From contig CABRIB010000047.1 of NCBI GenBank assembly GCA_902470915.1, positions 1 to 16,028 of the forward strand: a stretch of 16,028 nt of DNA. The letters run 5' to 3'. The DNA is from an uncultured Collinsella sp. Lineage in GTDB: Bacteria; Actinomycetota; Coriobacteriia; Coriobacteriales; Coriobacteriaceae. Of this stretch, positions 13,336-16,028 are shown piece by piece; the first letter of the stretch is position 1, and each line of letters starts with the position of its first letter. A model generated the notes under the pieces. That model was not told the origin of the DNA and did not search any database. It saw nothing but the letters and a program-made list of their open reading frames with translations. A program made the position numbers and the translations under genes.

Positions 13336-14856
13336 GTGGCCCAAGAGACGTTTAGCGATCGCCTGCGACAGGCTATGTCCGATCGCGACGTTCGCCAGTC
13401 GGACGTGATCCGCGCATCGGAGATGCTCGGCAAAAAACTCGGCAAGAGTCAGATGAGCCAATATGTGGGCGGCAAGACGATCCCGCGGCGCGATGTGGCC
13501 GAGCTGCTCGCCCGTATTTTGGAGGTCGATGTTACCTGGCTGCTTGCCGGCGACGCCGATCAAGGCGAGGCATCATCACCCCGCAACGATTCCAAGCCCG
13601 AACCCCATCCCTCAGCTCAAATTGCAAGGAGCACCACCATGCGTACTTTTTCTAAATCCACCAAGCTCGATAACGTCCTGTATGACGTGCGCGGTCCCGT
13701 CGTCGACGAGGCCGCCCGTATGGAGGACGAGGGCGAGCGCATCCTCAAGCTCAATATCGGCAACCCGGCGCCCTTCGGTTTCCGCACACCCGATGAGGTC
13801 ATCAAGGACATGCGCCAGCAGCTGCCCGACTGCGAAGGCTATTCCAACTCGCGTGGCCTGTTCTCCGCGCGCAAGGCGATCATGCAGTATTCGCAGATCA
13901 AGGGCCTGCCCAACGTTCAGATGGAGCATATCTACACGGGCAACGGCGTGTCCGAGCTCATTCAGCTTTCGATGAACGCGCTGCTCGACAATGGCGACGA
14001 GATTCTGATCCCCAGCCCCGACTATCCGCTCTGGACGGCGTGCGCAACCCTTGCTGGCGGTCATCCCGTACATTATCTGTGCGATGAGCAGGCGGATTGG
14101 TATCCCGACCTGGAGGATATGGAGTCCAAGATCACGAGCGCGACCAAGGCCCTCGTCATCATCAACCCCAATAACCCCACGGGCTCGGTCTATCCGCGCG
14201 AGGTACTCGAGGGCATCGTCGAGATTGCGCGCAGGCATCAGCTGATGATCTTTGCCGACGAGATCTACGACCGCCTGTGCATGGACGGTTATGAGCATGT
14301 CTCGATCGCTTCACTCGCTCCCGACCTGCCCTGCGTCACCTTTAGCGGCCTGTCCAAGTCGCACATGATCGCGGGCTATCGTATTGGCTGGATGGTGCTT
14401 TCGGGCAACCAGCGCTGCATGAGCGACTTCATCATGGGCATCAACATGCTCTCCAACATGCGCCTGTGCTCCAACGTGCCGGCTCAGTCGATTGTCCAGA
14501 CGGCGCTCGGCGGCCATCAGTCGGTTAACGACTACATCCGCCCCGGCGGTCGTGTCTACGAGCAGCGCAACTTTGTGTATGAGGCGCTCAACAAGATTGA
14601 CGGCATCTCGGTGGTCAAGCCGCGCGCGGCGTTCTATATCTTCCCCAAGATGGATGTGAAGAAGTTCAACATCACCGATGACGAGCAGTTCGCCCTTGAC
14701 CTGCTGCACGAGAAGAAGATCCTGATCACGCGCGGCGGCGGCTTCAACTGGGCTGAGCCCGACCACTTCCGTATCGTGTACCTGCCGCGCATGGAAGTGC
14801 TCAAAGAGTCGCTCGAAGACCTCGCCGACTTCTTCGATCATTACCGCCAGTCCTAA
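13336..14856 (+). CDS. alaA: XRE/Cro-CI HTH domain fused to an AlaA-type alanine aminotransferase
   Basis: A 506-residue two-domain protein. Residues about 6-73 (FSDRLRQAMSDRDVRQSDV to VTWLLAGD) form a Cro/CI-type helix-turn-helix, and about 74-101 are a Pro/Ser/Asp-rich linker. From Met102 on it is a complete fold-type I PLP aminotransferase closely resembling E. coli AlaA: KLDNVLYDVRGPV, LNIGNPAPFGF, SPDYPLWTA, NPNNPTG (277-283), FADEIYD, the PLP lysine in SGLSKSH (Lys341), and the substrate-carboxylate Arg479 in FRIVYLPR. AlaA makes alanine from pyruvate and glutamate. GTG 13336 is chosen because AAGGAGG (13324-13330) lies 5 nt upstream; the open frame also reaches ATG 13285, inside the operator palindrome. 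All catalytic residues look intact, so both DNA binding and catalysis are plausible. It stands alone; an internal start is described separately. Confidence 0.92.
   Translation: MAQETFSDRLRQAMSDRDVRQSDVIRASEMLGKKLGKSQMSQYVGGKTIPRRDVAELLARILEVDVTWLLAGDADQGEASSPRNDSKPEPHPSAQIARSTTMRTFSKSTKLDNVLYDVRGPVVDEAARMEDEGERILKLNIGNPAPFGFRTPDEVIKDMRQQLPDCEGYSNSRGLFSARKAIMQYSQIKGLPNVQMEHIYTGNGVSELIQLSMNALLDNGDEILIPSPDYPLWTACATLAGGHPVHYLCDEQADWYPDLEDMESKITSATKALVIINPNNPTGSVYPREVLEGIVEIARRHQLMIFADEIYDRLCMDGYEHVSIASLAPDLPCVTFSGLSKSHMIAGYRIGWMVLSGNQRCMSDFIMGINMLSNMRLCSNVPAQSIVQTALGGHQSVNDYIRPGGRVYEQRNFVYEALNKIDGISVVKPRAAFYIFPKMDVKKFNITDDEQFALDLLHEKKILITRGGGFNWAEPDHFRIVYLPRMEVLKESLEDLADFFDHYRQS
13626..13641 (+). 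other. Internal ribosome site and ATG for a stand-alone AlaA
   Basis: AAGGAG (13626-13631) is followed after 7 nt by ATG 13639, inside the linker and in frame. Translation from it would give 405 residues beginning MRTFSKSTKLDNVLYDVRGP, which lines up with the normal N-terminus of AlaA and puts the PLP lysine at 240. The position at the domain joint and the ribosome site together suggest a second protein product. Confidence 0.65.
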
Positions 14857-14861
14857 TTAGT

Positions 14862-14885
14862 TCCGCCGTTCTACCGAACGGCGGA
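14862..14885 (+). terminator. Perfect 10-bp hairpin just after the aminotransferase stop
   Basis: TCCGCCGTTC and GAACGGCGGA flank a TACC loop, 5 nt after the stop. It has no T tract, so on its own it is a poor intrinsic terminator; it may protect the 3' end or pause polymerase ahead of the longer structure that follows. Confidence 0.45.
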
Positions 14886-14899
14886 CCGCTTGACGCTGC

Positions 14900-14999
14900 G
14901 CGAGCCGCATTCACGCCAATCTGACGTTCAATTTCGAGGGCGCGACCAGAAGGTCAGCGCCCTCTCATTTCACGTCACCTTGGCGCAAATGCGGTTCGC
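14900..14999. repeat. 100-nt imperfect palindrome between convergent genes
   Basis: The left arm (14900-14943) and right arm (14957-14999) are complementary over roughly three quarters of positions, with solid blocks CCGCATT, CGCCAA, TGACGT and GAGGGCGC. A GACC-AGAA-GGTC hairpin forms the tip. The tip plus GAGGGCGC/GCGCCCTC (14936-14964), followed by TCATTT, could act as a terminator for the aminotransferase gene. The whole element resembles a MITE-like or REP-like palindrome. No open reading frame in it looks real. Confidence 0.65.
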
Positions 15000-15042
15000 T
15001 CGCTGTCGTGTGCTCAGCCTGCGTCGTTACCATGGTCCATTA

Positions 15043-15076
15043 GGGACGGAGGAAAACAGATCATTTTCCTTGACCC
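15043..15076 (-). terminator. Possible terminator downstream of the peptide deformylase
   Basis: AGGAAAA (15050-15056) pairs with TTTTCCT (15064-15070) across a 7-nt loop, and an outer GGG/CCC pair closes an internal loop. It starts 7 nt beyond the deformylase stop on the minus strand, but the stem is AT-rich and no separate T tract follows. Confidence 0.35.
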
Positions 15077-15082
15077 GCGGAA

Positions 15083-15493
15083 CTATATAACGACGCCGTT
15101 GCAGTGGTCGATTTCGTGTTGGATGATCTCGGCGGTGTAGCCCGAGAAGTTTTTGATGCGGTGGACGAAGTTCTCGTCCAAATACTCAACCTTAATGCGG
15201 CGATAGCGGGTACAGGGACGCTCGCCGATCAGCGAGAGACATCCTTCACTCGTCTGATAGGCATTGATCTGCTCAAGAATTTGAGGGTTGTACATCAGCA
15301 GCGCCCTGTTGCCGTCTTTTACGCAGATGATGCGCTTGCGCACGCCGATCATGTTGGCGGCGAGTCCCACGCACTCGTGCTCATGCTCGTGGAGTGTATC
15401 CAGGAGATCCTGCCCGGTCACGGCATCGTCGGGTCCCGCGTCTTCGGAAGGCAGGCGCAAAAAGAACTCGGATTTCATGATGGGCTTAATCAT
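15083..15493 (-). CDS. def: Peptide deformylase (short Gram-positive type)
   Basis: A 136-residue metalloenzyme that removes the formyl group from the N-terminal Met of new proteins. Motif 1 is GLAANMIG (43-50), motif 2 is EGCLS (Cys85), and motif 3 is HEIDH (126-130) with the catalytic Glu127 present. Cys85, His126 and His130 are the metal ligands. Motif 1 has Met48 where E. coli-type enzymes have the oxyanion Gln; GLAANMIG/GMAANMIG is, to my knowledge, normal for this short subgroup found in Clostridia and Actinobacteria. The ATG at 15493 has AAGGAG 6 nt upstream. The C-terminal helix of longer deformylases is absent, as in the subgroup. It is a second family member beside the Glu-less protein at 7302-7721. 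It is monocistronic and convergent with the aminotransferase gene. Confidence 0.92.
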   Translation of the reverse strand: MIKPIMKSEFFLRLPSEDAGPDDAVTGQDLLDTLHEHEHECVGLAANMIGVRKRIICVKDGNRALLMYNPQILEQINAYQTSEGCLSLIGERPCTRYRRIKVEYLDENFVHRIKNFSGYTAEIIQHEIDHCNGVVI

Positions 15494-15538
15494 GGCGGGC
15501 TCCTTAAGGTGGATACGTTTGGTTCAGGCCATGATACC

Positions 15539-15566
15539 GCGACATGTCGCATTAATGTGTGCACAT
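15539..15566. promoter_or_regulatory. Palindromes in the divergent def / acidic-protein region
   Basis: GCGACATGTCGC (15539-15550) is a perfect 12-bp palindrome and TGTGCACA (15558-15565) a perfect 8-bp one, 46 nt or more upstream of the deformylase start. They could be operator sites for either divergent gene. The rest of the 214-nt gap has no clear promoter pair. Near its right end, GCCCC/GGGGC (15660-15675) and GCCC-GAGA-GGGC (15682-15693) could form leader hairpins just ahead of the next ribosome site. Confidence 0.35.
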
Positions 15567-15707
15567 AGATTCTGCAGCTAGATTGGATGGCGACACCATA
15601 AACTAATGGACGTTTTGCCGAGAGGCATGAATGTTTAAAGCGCAAAGAGTGCGCGACGGGCCCCGCGAATGGGGCGATGATGCCCGAGAGGGCCAAGAAG
15701 GAGTCTC

Positions 15708-16028
15708 ATGTCCGAGAACGAAGAGATCATGAACGAGACCGAGAACGAGACCATGACTGCCGAGGTCGAGGCAGTCGAGACCGTGGAGACCGAAGCTGCC
15801 GAGGTTGAGGCTGCTGACGAGGTTTCCGCCGAGGAGGAGGCCGAGGTTGTCGAGGCCGCCGTTGATTACGATGACGAAGAGCTGATGGACAAGATGCAGA
15901 AGGCCGCCCGCCTGCTGCGTAGCCGTCGCTTTGCTATTTCTAAGGAGGAGGAGGCCAAGGCCGAGCGCATGGCGAACATCGAGCGCGCCATCAAGCTTCT
16001 TGACCTCAAGCCCAAGATGGAGCAGAAG
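15708..16028 (+). CDS. Acidic protein of unknown function (3' end outside window)
   Basis: The frame is open from ATG 15708 to the window edge (107 codons) with AAGGAG (15698-15703) upstream. Residues 1-60 are a low-complexity tail rich in Glu, Val and Ala (MSENEEIMNETENETMTAEV and onward), probably disordered. From about residue 62 the sequence becomes helical and basic: ELMDKMQKAARLLRSRRF, then SKEEEAKAERMANIERAIKLLDL, ending at PKMEQK. There are no membrane segments or signal peptide. An acidic tail followed by basic helices suits a nucleic-acid- or ribosome-associated protein, but I do not recognise the family and the visible part is incomplete. Codon use is like its neighbours. Confidence 0.75.
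   Translation, partial: MSENEEIMNETENETMTAEVEAVETVETEAAEVEAADEVSAEEEAEVVEAAVDYDDEELMDKMQKAARLLRSRRFAISKEEEAKAERMANIERAIKLLDLKPKMEQK

Noticed and set aside
1..16028. tRNA or rRNA genes, CRISPR arrays, insertion sequences, prophage genes
   Set aside because: The intergenic regions contain no cloverleaf with a T-loop motif, no regularly spaced repeats, and no transposase or integrase frame.

Overview
The window looks like a chromosomal piece from a Coriobacteriia (Actinobacteria) gut anaerobe, most likely Collinsella or a close relative. The reasons are the high GC content, strong AGGAGG-type ribosome sites with some GTG starts, short peptide deformylases of the GLAANMIG/HEIDH type, a bile salt hydrolase, and surface proteins with an LAxTG sorting signal. 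The genus is inferred from gene content; no marker gene was checked.

Layout, left to right. (1) The 3' part of a UraA-type uracil permease (+) faces an esterase-fold hydrolase (-) across a bidirectional terminator. (2) From 1657 to 7108 the minus strand carries an NCS2 purine permease followed by two tandem, closely related cell-wall beta-helix proteins. Between the two paralogs lie a 15-codon copy of the permease C-terminus and its terminator, so the pair arose by a tandem duplication of about 2.05 kb whose joint can still be read. (3) A peptide-deformylase-like gene lacking the catalytic Glu and a bile salt hydrolase lie on the plus strand. (4) A Kup potassium transporter and an EamA exporter lie on the minus strand; a LysR regulator is divergent from the exporter, with a perfect LysR-type dyad between them. 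(5) A plus-strand gene fuses an XRE/Cro-CI helix-turn-helix domain to a complete AlaA-type alanine aminotransferase. It has three AAATTGAAC sites upstream, the middle one inside a 20-bp perfect palindrome, and a second ribosome site and ATG exactly at the domain joint. (6) A 100-nt imperfect palindrome, a canonical short peptide deformylase (-), and the start of a very acidic protein (+) that leaves the window.

How the genes relate. Most genes are single transcription units with their own hairpin terminators rather than one operon. Transport dominates: uracil, purine, potassium and a metabolite exporter. The two gut-facing functions are the bile salt hydrolase and the two surface proteins. 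The most notable candidate for a new system is the HTH-aminotransferase gene. It has the layout of a self-regulating, metabolite-sensing transcription factor analogous to, but not related by its DNA-binding domain to, the MocR/GabR (GntR-aminotransferase) family, and it may also make a free enzyme from an internal start.
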